DNA of 64,000 bases from Adenophora triphylla var. japonica (taxonomy: Eukaryota; Streptophyta; Magnoliopsida; Asterales; Campanulaceae). Location: the NCBI GenBank assembly GCA_022495995.1, contig JAFEMH010002592.1, forward strand, positions 124,001 through 188,000, written 5' to 3'. Below, piece after piece: positions 36,045 through 45,229 of the stretch. A program made the position numbers and the translations under genes. Each line of letters starts with the position of its first letter. Within the stretch, counting starts at the first letter, position 1. The notes below the pieces were generated by a model. The model was not told the origin of the DNA. It ran no database searches and saw only the letters and a list, made by a program, of their open reading frames with translations.

Positions 36045-36475
36045 TCAAAGCCAAAGAGCCCCATCATCCTTCAACAAAGGCACCAATTCACCAGTAATAT
36101 GTGTAGCCATGACTTTTTCTAGCCCTCCAAACAACTTCCCACCTACAAAAACCGTCGGAAACTGCAGTTGCCGGACATCATCACCGCCTCCATCGCCAAT
36201 GATAATCTTGGAAAATTCATCGAACACGGCAGCTTCACGGTCTTCGTCAACATCAGAAATGGTAGGGTTCACACCCAACCCTAACAACAAAAGCTTCACA
36301 ACGTGGCACATACAACACCCACGTCTTCCAAACACTATTATTGCATTATCCTTAACCAGATTTTTCACATCGGAGTTGCCGATGTCCCCAAGTGGCAATT
36401 GGGTGGCGGTGCTGGTTATGGTGGCTGCAATGGTTCCGATCACTGGGCGGTGGCTGCTTCTATATGGAATTGCGT
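36045..36475 (-). CDS. CC-type (ROXY-like) glutaredoxin captured by the inner MULE
   Basis: The frame reads IPYRSSHRPVIGTIAAT, then NAIIVFGRRGCCMCHVVKLL with the class III active site CCMC. GLGVNPTISDVDEDREAAVF, QFPTVFVGGKLFGGLEKVMA and the C-terminal ALWL motif follow. ALWL is known to mediate binding to TGA transcription factors in this land-plant-specific class. The body (about 140 residues, no intron) is as long as normal ROXY proteins. No ATG precedes IPYRS in frame; the usual start appears lost (ASQHAIPYRS), so translation would need an upstream fusion or GTG at 36443. It is either a full-length capture or a parental gene overtaken by MULE ends. Confidence 0.8.
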
Positions 36476-36589
36476 GTTGCGAGGCAGAGAGAGGGCGTGA
36501 GGAAGGGATTAGATGGTGAATGGAGAGGAATCCATGGATTCCGTCTATAGAGAGAGAGAGAGGGGCCTCCTTTTGCGTTTAGAGAGAGG

Positions 36590-36755
36590 GAGGGGTAAAA
36601 AGTTAACGGCGTTTTTAACTTAATTTTGGCCGGTATATGATTATTGGGGTTTAAAGGGATTTTGATTTGGAATATAAAAGGGGATTGTCTTTTTAAATTT
36701 GAGTTGGGTTTTGATGGGTTATGATTTGAGATATGGGGGTAGAGAGGAATTTTTC
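36590..36755 (-). repeat. Right terminal repeat of the inner MULE (L-type end)
   Basis: Inverted copy of 33224-33390: both share AAAAATTYCTCTYTACCC, CTCAAATCATAAC and CCTTTTATATTCCAAATC. Similarity is about 80 percent by eye. Confidence 0.75.
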
Positions 36756-37180
36756 CTGTGGGCAAAGGATGGGATGTGATGTTCTTTCCAGTGTTATTCG
36801 TGATAAGGTTAGAGATGATCCAAATGTTAGTCCTGCTTCTCTTGTAAAATCGTTGCTAACAGAGTATGGCCTCACTGTTCATTACAAAGTTGTTTGGAGA
36901 GCAGTTGAGAAGGCGAAAAACATTATTTTTGGTGAGGCAAAGTTTGCTTATAATAAGCTTAAAGCATATACAGATAAAATTAGGGAGGTGGATCCAGATG
37001 GTTGTGTGAAGTTTGAGTCTAATCCAGTGACTTCTCGTTTCCAGCGTTGCTTTTTTGCATTTGGGGCATGTTTGCGGGGATTTAAGTTTTGTCGTCCCTT
37101 GTTATTTTTGGATGCAACATTTTTGACTGGAATGTTTCGGGGTACCTTACTTGCAGCAACAGCGAAAGATGGAGATAATG
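36756..37180 (+). CDS. mudrA-like: MULE transposase exon 2 (start of DDE catalytic domain)
   Basis: After the inner MULE the frame continues GQRMGCDVLSSVIRDKVRDD, SLVKSLLTEYGLTVHYKVVW and RAVEKAKNIIFG. It then gives FLDATFLTGMFRGTLLAATA, holding the first catalytic Asp of the MULE DDE domain. The exon ends DGDN plus one base at the donor GTATGAG (37181). Joining to exon 3 restores DGDNGLFHVAFAVV. Confidence 0.85.
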
Positions 37181-37752
37181 GTATGAGAATTTTATTATTA
37201 ATGCTTTTATTTTATTTTTTTTATATGTAACATCAGAATTAAGTTGAGTTTGTGGTATAAGATCTCTGTATATGATGTTGTTAAGTCCTATAACAGTTGA
37301 TATAGGTTCATTCAGAGGTCTTATAACATATGTATATGATTGTGTGAGTACCTATACTACTTGATATAGGGCCCTTCAATCGTCTGATAGCTTTATATAT
37401 GTAGTTAACAGGTCCTATACCAATTGCTATAAGACCATTCAAAGATCTTATAGCTTTATATATGAAGTGCCAGGTCCTATACCCCTTGCTATAAGACCAT
37501 TCAAAGGTATTATAGTTTGTATATTACGTTGGCAGGTCCTATATTATTTGATAAAGGACAATTCAAATGTCTTTATAGCTGTGTTTATGATGTCTCCACG
37601 TCCTTTATCACTTGCTATATGACAAATCAAATGTCTTAGACCATGTGATATGAGACAACTTATTTATGTTTTAACATTTTGTATATTGGTTTTTATTTTT
37701 ATTCATATTTTATGAGGCTAAATTAATTTTTTATGAATTGTTTTGGTTGTAG
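37181..37752 (+). other. Transposase intron 2 with palindrome array
   Basis: A 572-bp intron (GTATGA...TTGTAG). About six copies of the 26-bp palindrome, more worn, lie at about 37290, 37350, 37411, 37473, 37535 and 37598 with 62-63 bp spacing. The spacer runs in the opposite orientation to the arrays at 35.2 and 39.0 kb. Confidence 0.8.
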
Positions 37753-38804
37753 GCCTATTCCATGTTGCTTTTGCTGTGGTTGGATCGAAGGATACTGAAA
37801 ATTGGACGTGGTTTCTCCAAAATCTCCGTCCTTACATAACTGAGCGAGGAATGACATTTGTTTCGGATCGTCATCAGGGTATCATTACTGCGGTTCATGA
37901 GGTTATGCCATTTTCACACCATTCATTCTACATGTTCCATTTAAAAAACAACCTTAGAAATAAACTTGGTGGGTTATCGAAGGAGGTGCGGTCCAATATT
38001 CTTCAAAAATTTTCTAAGCTTTCAAAAGCTCCAACACCCGAGCACTTTCAGATTCTTCTGGACGAAATCATAAATGAGGGTGGTACGAAGGTGTCTGAGT
38101 TTTTCAACAATCTTCCGAAAGAAAACTATGCAACTGCTTATTTTGGAGGTAATCGTTATGGAGAATTGTACTCAAATGCGGCTGAGTCATTTAATGCTAT
38201 GATAAAGGAGTATAAATCTCTCCCTGTTGTAGAGTTGATTGACAGTATATGTTTGAAGATTATGTCAAGAATGTGCAGACGTAAACAAGACTCAAATTCA
38301 TGGGCAAATGTGTTGTGTCCATCCATCCAGAAGGTATACTTGGAATGTGCAGACAAAGGAAGGTCATGGATAATTCATGCTTGCGATGAATATGTATTTG
38401 AAGTTCATTCAGATCCTTCTATGGTTGTCAACATACAGGAATACACATGTTCATGTGGGATGTGGCAGCATAATAGATTTCCGTGTGTTCATTCCATATC
38501 CGTCTTCAGCAGGTTTAAGAACAATTCTTCTTCTTTCATTCAAGATTATTTCAAGGTAAGGAATTACAGGGAATCTTATGCTCTGTCAATTCCAGCTATT
38601 TCTACATTATGTCCTCCTGTAGTTGATGGCGAATCCGTGGTTCTTCCTCCTGAAACAAAACGCCCCCCCGGTAGGCCAAGGAAAAATCGCTACATTTCTA
38701 GAGGAGAAGGTACAAAGAGGAAGATGAAATGTCGTCGATGCGGAAAAGAAGGTTATCACAATAAAAGATCATGCAAGGAGCCATTGCAAATTACTTTTAG
38801 TTGA
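37753..38804 (+). CDS. mudrA-like: MULE transposase exon 3 (DDE domain, SWIM zinc finger, CCHC knuckle)
   Basis: About 350 residues. It starts LFHVAFAVVGSKDTENWTWF, then TFVSDRHQGIITAV with the second catalytic Asp, and NAAESFNAMIKEYKSLPVVE with the likely catalytic Glu. A SWIM zinc finger follows (CSCGMWQHNRFPCVHSISVF), then an AT-hook-like PPGRPRKNR and a zinc knuckle (CRRCGKEGYHNKRSC). It ends with TGA at 38804. All domains of an autonomous MULE transposase are present without frame breaks. The protein cuts element ends and joins them to a 9-bp staggered target. Confidence 0.9.
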
Positions 38805-39026
38805 GTCATTGTTTTCTTATTCAAATAATTATCAATTTAATTCTTTAAACGTCCTATTTGACATTACACACGTGTTCATTACAATGTTATACAATCATTT
38901 TAATTTCAGAATTTTGGTTAATTGATTTTGTCGATATCCTAAAATATTTGTTTTTAATTGTTTTTTTTTCTACCTACGTATGAAGGAAATGTAACGGGCT
39001 TATTTTGTAGTAACAATCCTCTAATT

Positions 39027-39430
39027 GGTCCTATACCAATTGTTATAGGACATGCCAACATCATACAAAACTCTATAAGCCCTTTATTTGGTCCTATAGC
39101 AATTGCTATAGGACCTGCCAACATCATATAAATAGCTATTAGCACTTTAATTGGTCTTATAGCAATTGGTATAGGACCTCTCAACATCATATACCAAGCA
39201 ATAATGTCTTTGAAAGGTCCTATACCAATTGTTATAGGACATGCCAACATCATACAAATCTCTATAAGCCCTTTATTTGGTCCTATAGCCATTGCTATAG
39301 GACCTGCCAACATCATATACATAGCTATTAGTCCTTTAATTGGTCTTATAGCAATTGCTAAAGGACCTCCCAACATCATATACCAAGCAATAATGCCTTT
39401 GAAAGGTCCTATACCATTTGCTATAGGACA
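39027..39430. repeat. 63-bp tandem array of 26-bp palindromes (7 units, higher-order period 189 bp)
   Basis: Palindromes start at 39027, 39090, 39153, 39216, 39279, 39342 and 39405, exactly 63 bp apart. The unit at 39090-39115 is a perfect 26-bp palindrome (GGTCCTATAGCAA and its complement). Units 1, 4 and 7 resemble each other, as do 2/5 and 3/6, giving a 189-bp higher-order repeat. The array lies between the convergent 3' ends of the transposase and Ulp1-like genes. Because 63 is divisible by 3, long hydrophobic frames run across it on both strands; they are probably by-products. Confidence 0.95.
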
Positions 39431-39479
39431 ATTGATGCAGTTCAATCTGGAGAGCATCAAAGTCATGAAGCCACTGTCG

Positions 39480-39670
39480 TCATGGGCGACCGCCCAGGGC
39501 AAGGTGGGCGACCGCCCAAGCTAGAGATTACCAAGCATTTAAACCGCTGTTGGAGTGGGCGACCGCACATGTTAAGATGGGCGACCGCCTATGTGATGTT
39601 TGCTGAAGAAAGAAGTTGCTGTCGTGATGGGCGACCGCCCACACCCCTCATGGGCGACCGCCCACTTGCA
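39480..39670. repeat. Three pairs of TGGGCGACCGCCCA palindromes
   Basis: Six copies of TGGGCGACCGCCCA (two worn) occur as pairs at 39483/39504, 39555/39578 and 39627/39650, with 7-9 bases between members. Each pair follows a string like GAAGYYGCTGTCGT, giving a roughly 72-bp unit. The same motif in paired form is in the LTRs of the outer copia (11615-11718, 28741-28838), which is otherwise unrelated. No boundaries of an inserted element were found here. Confidence 0.85.
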
Positions 39671-39828
39671 CCAGAGCTCAATAAAGAATTAATAAAGAAA
39701 ACCCACTATGAGACCTAAAATATATTTGGAATATATTTAACCAACATATATCAAATATAAAACTAAACTGTTCAACAATCATCAATTTTTATCATTCCAT
39801 CAAAAAAGAAACTAAGATGTTTAATTTA

Positions 39829-40086
39829 CTAATGATGAGGACAATGTGGACTTGCTAAAATGTCATGTATCATTTTCCCCCTATACTTCGAGACAGCATC
39901 GTCTTCATATGTCTTGCTAATAACTCCTTTATCAAATATCTCCTCTGCTTCCATTAGGATGATTATTCCACAATCCAAACTATCATCTCGCTGTTGTGGA
40001 ATGTCTCCGCGTTTCAAATCTATGAAAGTATCCACGTCCTTTTGAGTCTCCTCTATTCGTTTGTACAGTGCCCTGACATGATCAAA
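39829..40086 (-). CDS. Ulp1-like gene exon 7 (catalytic Gln-Cys region, stop)
   Basis: Encodes 85 residues and a stop. RGDIPQQRDDSLDCGIIILM holds the oxyanion-hole Gln and nucleophile Cys of C48 peptidases. It ends ILASPHCPHH. It is joined in phase to exon 6 across a 225-bp intron that contains two 26-bp palindromes. Confidence 0.8.
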   Translation of the reverse strand, partial: FDHVRALYKRIEETQKDVDTFIDLKRGDIPQQRDDSLDCGIIILMEAEEIFDKGVISKTYEDDAVSKYRGKMIHDILASPHCPHH

Positions 40087-43000
40087 CTGAAATAGAAAAA
40101 AGCAATCGATTATTATACGTGAAATCAAACAACGGAGTTATCGAATTCAAAAAATTTAAAAATAGAATTTTGAATGGTCCTATAGCAGTTGGTATAGGAC
40201 CTGGCACCGTCATATACAAAGCTATAAAGCATTTTAAAGGTCCTATAACAGTTGCTATATGTCCTTGTAACATTATATCCAACATATTACAGCTCATATA
40301 TAAAATATTACCATTAGTTTTCCGTGTGTTGCGTAGTGGTCTTTTCCTTTTATCTTCTTCATGGAGTTGTAAAATTTGTACTCCCCATTTTCAGTGTCAA
40401 GCACTAGCAATGTCCAATGATCGTTACACCTGACACCACGATCATTCCTTGAAGAGTGAATTGGAAACAATATAAAAATTGTTTCATCATCCGCAAATTG
40501 TTTGATGACATTGTTTATTCCTCTCTTTATTTCTTCTGAGTTCTTGTCCTTCAACCATTTCTTGAAACAAATAAATTTTAAATGTAAGCATAAAGCTGAT
40601 AATTAACTTTAATAAAAAAAAATGTGAGGCGTAAGTATCTTTTAAATCAATAAATAAGACTTACGGTAGCAAAACTTGAGACAAAATTAACTTTTGACCT
40701 TTGGCGTCCACCAGATGGAGGGGGGAGTTCCTTGTATTTGTCCCTCAAAATGTTTAGATAAGCATCCATCACCTAAAATTCCATTAATAATACAACAATT
40801 GTTACTGGATCAATACTTGTCCAGGTCTTATAGCAAAGGTTATAGGACCTATACCAATGCACATCCAAATCAAAAAGTAAAAAAGAGCAGGTATTATAGC
40901 AAAGGTTATAGGACCTATTACAAGTCATATACCACATCATCAAACAATCAAACTGAATCAAATCATCTCCAAATCAAATGCACACTATAACAGGTCCTAT
41001 AGCATATGTTATAGGACCTGGAACAGGTCCTATGTCACATAAATAATTGCAAACAAAATGAAGCATGTTAACTCAGAAGAATATTAACAGTAGAACAGGT
41101 CCTATAGCAAATTTTATAAGCAAAAAGCAAACAAGGCACATCCAAATCAAAAAGCAAAAATAGAGCATTCATTCAAAATAGTTCAGGAATTAAAAATGTT
41201 TGTACCGCAGCTTCGGTCATCATATCATGAGCCAATTCCCACAGTTGCCACATCGCCACATGCAATCCCGAAATGTACCATACACTATCACTGGAAAAAA
41301 AATATACATTTCTATTATCATCAAAAATTTTAATAAATGAAAACAATTTTTAATAAAAGTGGTACTTACGGACGTGCGAGTTTTCCGCATAAATCTGTAA
41401 ATTTTCTTTTTGTTTCATCATCCATTGACTTGGTTGTGAGACTAAAGTTCTCATTAAATTTTGGTAAGAAAACACTTCTGTCTTCCAATTCATCAACATC
41501 TAAAACAATTTTACTCACAACCAATTCTTCTTTTTCTTTTTTCTTCTTTCCCTCTATTTTTGAAACCTGTGGCCTTCTCTTCTTTCCGTCGTACGTGTAA
41601 TCAGGATCCACCTTCCTCTTCCTCTTATCCCCTCTTTCCTTTACTCTTATTTCCATTGAGCCCATAGTATCAGTTTTCTTGTCCTGATCCCCTCAGCCAC
41701 AATGTCCATACCCTTTTCTTCATCGCCTTTTGGTTTCTTTTGCAAACTGTCATTATCCTTTTCAGCCATTTTTTCCTCCAAAATTTTTATTTCTCTGTCT
41801 CTCTCCTCTTGCAAACTTTTAAGTTTCTCAATCTCTTTGTCCTTTTCTTTAAGTGCGTTGTCAAAAGTTCTCCTCATCTCAACCTCAGCAGCCAAAAAAA
41901 CATGTCCCTCTTCAATCGCGTTGTTTGTTTTCAGTTCGTACTCCTTAATCTTTTCCAAAGAACTTAGCTTTTTCAAGCTTCAAACTTTCATTTTCACTCC
42001 TCAACTCAATCAATTCATTTGTCCCACTCCCTTGACCTTTATCAGTAGGTGTCAGAGTGGTCCCCAACATTAATTCAAAATTATCTACTAAATCTTGAAG
42101 ATTCGTACCTCCTCCTTCATCCCCTCCCCCAATCCTTTTTTCAGTACCAGGTTTTTCCACTGACATTTCAAAATCATCATATTTTCCATCCTCATTTGGT
42201 TTCTCCATCAACAACACCTTCTCTTCATTTGTCAATGCGAGCTCTTCAACTTGAACCTATGATAAAATTATTATATCGAATGAATATATTTAACGATAAC
42301 AAGTGATATAAGAAATGAATACATGTATTATAAGAACTACTAACACCCCATACATTTTCTATAACACCTTTGAATGGTCATATAGCAAATGCTATAGGAC
42401 CTGAGAACATAATATAAACAATTCAATGGTCCCATAGCAAATGGTATAGCAAATGGTATAGGACATGACAACACTATGAAGGGTCCTATATCAACTGGTA
42501 TAGGACTTAACAAACTCATATTCGCAGCTAAAAAACCATTGAATGGTCATATATCAAGTGATATAGGACCTCAAAAAAATCATATACCAATTCTATAAGA
42601 CATTGAATGGTCCTATATCAGTTGATATAGGACCATTCAATGCAAAATAGAGCCGAGTCCTATATCAACGATATCAACACTATGAATTGTCCTATAGCAA
42701 CTGGTATAGGATATGAGAATACTAAACAATTTATTACATAACATCGTCAACGTGTTTTATACCTGATCACTTCTCAAGTTTTTGATAAAATCCTTGAAAT
42801 TGGCAATTTTCTTTGATACTTCCCACTTCATACACCTTGGAAGCAAGTTTCTTGTTGCATTGATCACCTTTGTGTGCTCGTTAAACCAATACTACATTTA
42901 CAAAATAAAGACAAATATGATCAGTCATATATAATTTTACTTATAGTAAATAATAGTAACTAAAATAAAATTAGAGATATAAATTTAAAATGATATTACC

Positions 43001-43859
43001 GGTAAGATTGATACACATCCAACAACGAGGATCGGTGATTTATATTTCTCATCTAGAGGCGAAGCAAGTTATCTACAATCGCGCTTGACCAATCATAGCT
43101 CTTCATTCTTTCCAAATCATCCACATAATATAAAAACCCCGGAGACATTACCTCACCCTTTGAAGCAAAGAAAACAGAACCCAATGCTATGAGATTCAGC
43201 AATCTCACAACGTCTCCTACATCAACTTCTCTATCACTACGACCAAATTCTCTTCTCAAGTTTTTCTTCACTTTTTTCATGGTTATTTCATTTGCTTTAC
43301 AGTTTGGGAATAGCCTCTCAACTATCCCAAGTGAGTGCCTATCCCTTTTTTTCTTCATATCTATCAATTCACTTCCCGAAACAACACCAAATATAGATGT
43401 TACATCACTTGCACTCAACCCAACCAAAACTTTGCCCGGCCAAGAAAATTTCTTTTCCTTTGGCTTGTAGCATCTGATCAAATCTTCTATTGTTGAGTCC
43501 ATCTTCCTCAAGTTAACATCTTTGTTTGAGTTTATAGAATTGAATAGGTTGAAGAAAGGTGATATCTTCAACCTGTTTAAATGAGATTCCCTTAAATCAA
43601 CCTCTGTCAGGATAGATGATATAGAATGGAGGTTAGATCTGAAACAAGGGATCCAGGTGAGTCCCTTTGCACTTTTAGTTGTTCCTTTTGCTTTTGTTTT
43701 TTTTGCTTCTGTCGTTTTCTTTGGTGAGTAACGTACGATTCTCTTATCTTGAGACAATGTAACATCTACTGATTTAACTGTTTCATCTTCAATTGATTTT
43801 CCTGTCTGCATACGGGTCATTCTCTTATCTGCAGACATCGTAGTTTTCCACCTTTTCAT
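39829..43859 (-). CDS. Ulp1/C48-like cysteine protease gene of the MULE (seven exons, three small frame breaks)
   Basis: Exons on the minus strand are 43000-43859, 42763-42891, 41370-42256, 41206-41290, 40665-40772, 40312-40560 and 39829-40086, each with GT-AG borders. The N-terminus has a DUF1985-like block (FSWPGKVLVGLSASDVTSIF, DVGDVVRLLNLIALGSVFFA). The middle is a charged coiled coil. The C-terminus is a C48 peptidase: FPIHSS, NDHWTLLVLDTENG (catalytic His), YKFYNSMKK (Asn where Asp is usual), PQQRDDSLDCGIIIL (Gln and catalytic Cys). Such genes ride on Kaonashi-type MULEs; their role is unknown and SUMO or ubiquitin-like removal is inferred. One-base breaks lie near 43070, 41955 and 41690, each consistent with mutation or a lost base. 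Confidence 0.75.
40176..40265. repeat. Palindrome pair in Ulp1-like gene intron 6
   Basis: Two copies of the 26-bp palindrome start at 40176 and 40239, exactly 63 bp apart. The spacer begins TGGCACCGTCATATAC. They sit wholly inside the intron. Confidence 0.85.
40312..40560 (-). CDS. Ulp1-like gene exon 6 (catalytic His region)
   Basis: Encodes 83 residues. It has FILFPIHSS, the family-typical HWTLLVLDTENGEYKFYNSM with catalytic His-Trp, and Asn instead of Asp in YNSM. It ends GKLM at a GTAATA donor. No frame break. Confidence 0.8.
40820..41125. repeat. Palindrome cluster in Ulp1-like gene intron 4
   Basis: Copies at about 40824, 40890, 40993 and 41098 have GGTMYTATAGCA against TTATAGGACC arms and a different spacer (CACATCCAAATCAAAAAG). 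A further half copy (GGTCCTATGTCAC) lies near 41026. Spacing is irregular. Confidence 0.75.
41370..42256 (-). CDS. Ulp1-like gene exon 3 (acidic and coiled-coil region)
   Basis: Starts after a CATAG acceptor with VQVEELALTNEEKVLLME. It contains Gly-rich and acidic stretches, then a coiled coil (ALKEKDKEIEKLKSLQEERD), a basic block (ERGDKRKRKVDPDYTYDGKK), and ends KRKFTDLCGKLARP at a GTAAGT donor. Two one-base frame breaks (about 41955 and 41690) split it into three frames. No catalytic function is visible. Confidence 0.6.
42370..42715. repeat. Palindrome cluster in Ulp1-like gene intron 2
   Basis: Copies lie at about 42375, 42430, 42482, 42545, 42609 and 42689. The one at 42609-42634 has perfect 12-base arms with TATATCA facing TGATATA, where most other copies have TATAGCA facing TGCTATA. 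The inner arm bases thus change in matched pairs. Confidence 0.8.
43000..43859 (-). CDS. Ulp1-like gene exon 1 (DUF1985-like domain)
   Basis: The open frame (268 residues) begins MKRWKTTMSADKRM, with a basic N-terminus (KKTTEAKKTKAKGTTKSAKG) that may act in nuclear targeting. It continues ISPFFNLFNSINSNKDV, the DUF1985-like core and LYYVDDLERMKSYDWSSAIV. It stops at VDNLLRL. One base later in frame the same DNA reads SPLDEKYKSPILVVGCVSIL and reaches a GTAATA donor at 42999, so a base is probably missing near 43070. Confidence 0.7.
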
Positions 43860-43979
43860 AAAAAAACAAAAAATAAAACATAAGCCACAAACAAGGACAA
43901 TTCATATATAATGATATAAATCATTTTATATAACAAATGTTACTGGATCAAGGCACATCCAAATCAAAAAGCAAAATAG

Positions 43980-44945
43980 AGCAGGTCCTATAGCAAGATG
44001 TATAGGACACTATAACAGGTCCTATAACAAAGGATATAGGACCTGGAACAGGTCATATGCAACATATAACAGGTCCTATAACAAAGTATATAGGACCTGG
44101 AACGGGTCATATAACAAAGGATATAGGACCTGGAACAGGTCATATTCAACTTAAATATGAGACAAACAAAATGCACACTATAACAGGTCCTATAACAAAG
44201 GATATAGGACCTGGAACAATTGTTACTGGATCAATACTTATCCAGGTCTTATAGCAACATAAATCATCTGCAACATAAATCATCTCCTCTATTCGTCCCT
44301 CAAAATTATATGAACACTATAACAGGTCATAAGCAATATAAATCATCTCCAAACAAATGCAACATGAAACTTAATCTTTTTCTTGAGTAAGTTGATTGAA
44401 TAAGTAATGAAATCATCTGCAACATAAATCATCTTCTCTATACAAATGCACACTATAACAGGTCATATGCAATATAAATCAAGTCAAATCCAAATCAAAA
44501 AGCAAAATAGAAGCAGTGTCATATAGCAAATGTTATAGGACCTTTAACAGTCCTCTGTCACATTAATAATAAAAATATAATGAAGAAATTTGCCTCAAAA
44601 TCATATGAACACTTCAATAGATCCTTTATTAAGGGGTATAGGACCTATTACAAGGCATATACCACATAATCAAACAATCAAACTGAATCAAATTATCTTC
44701 TAATCAAACAACGTAATGCACACTATAACATCTCCTATAGCAAATGGTATAGGATCTGGAACAGTCCTCTCCTCGCCACATAAATAATTTAAAACTAAAT
44801 GAAGCATGTAAACTCGAATCATATAAACAATAGATCAGATCCTATAGCAATTGTTATAAGACCTGTTACAGATCACATAAGACATCAACAAACACAATCA
44901 AAATGCCTTTGAAAGGTCCGATACCATTTGCTATCGGACCATTCA
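43980..44945. repeat. Palindrome cluster upstream of the Ulp1-like gene
   Basis: About nine copies lie in the presumed promoter region, at about 43983, 44017, 44070, 44105, 44186, 44518, 44730, 44838 and 44915. They are denser near the gene (34-53 bp apart) and mixed with GGAACAGGTCATATGCAAC-type spacer. The copy at 44915-44940 reads GGTCCGATACCA facing TGCTATCGGACC: both arms carry the matching T-to-G and A-to-C change. Confidence 0.85.
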
Positions 44946-45229
44946 AGTGCTCGAAACAAATTTTTTCACACAACAATTGATATGAATTGATGAACACTGT
45001 AGACAACATCTTATATGAATTGATGAACACTGTCAAAAACGAATTCCAATTAAAAAAAAAATTAAAACATACCTTACAAAATCGGAATAACGCAATTCTA
45101 GAACGGATGTTATCAGAGGCGATCTTCAATCTCTTCGCCGATGACCTCCTTCGCGTGGATTTGTGTTTGATTTTGGCCGGAATTGAGGTTTGGATTACGA
45201 TTCTAGTACCAGAAATCACGGAGACGGCG

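Larger units (their letters stand above)
34300..36755 (-). mobile_element. Inner 2.46-kb non-autonomous MULE with captured glutaredoxin (inserted in the transposase gene)
   Basis: The left end (AGAGTCAAGGACTCTTAAAC) matches the inverted right end of the outer MULE (AGAGCTAAGGACCCTAAGG). The right end matches the inverted left end of the outer MULE. The inner element is therefore a relative in opposite orientation. Flanks are TTTTGGGCA and CTGTGGGCA (7 of 9 equal). It carries no transposase, but holds a CC-type glutaredoxin gene, a second GA-rich host-like fragment and a block of the same 26-bp palindromes. This is the Pack-MULE pattern. Confidence 0.8.

Noticed and set aside
33224..36755. A 3.5-kb MULE bounded by its best-matching inverted ends
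   Set aside because: This would cut the transposase gene and has no shared target duplication. The 9-bp flanks support 33224-45380 and 34300-36755 instead.
36460..36875. Proline/Ser-rich minus-strand frames upstream of the glutaredoxin
   Set aside because: They run across the MULE terminal repeat into the transposase exon and are not conserved between the two L-type ends.
39027..39430. CRISPR-like look of regularly spaced palindromic repeats
   Set aside because: The spacers are themselves repeated, the repeats vary, no cas genes are present and the context is a plant MULE.
38954..39524. Long hydrophobic frames with 21-residue repeats on both strands across the 39-kb array (and 35152-35457)
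   Set aside because: The 63-bp period is a multiple of three, so any frame stays open. Palindromes make both strands look alike, and the sister arrays in introns contain stops. Treated as a repeat by-product, not a membrane protein.
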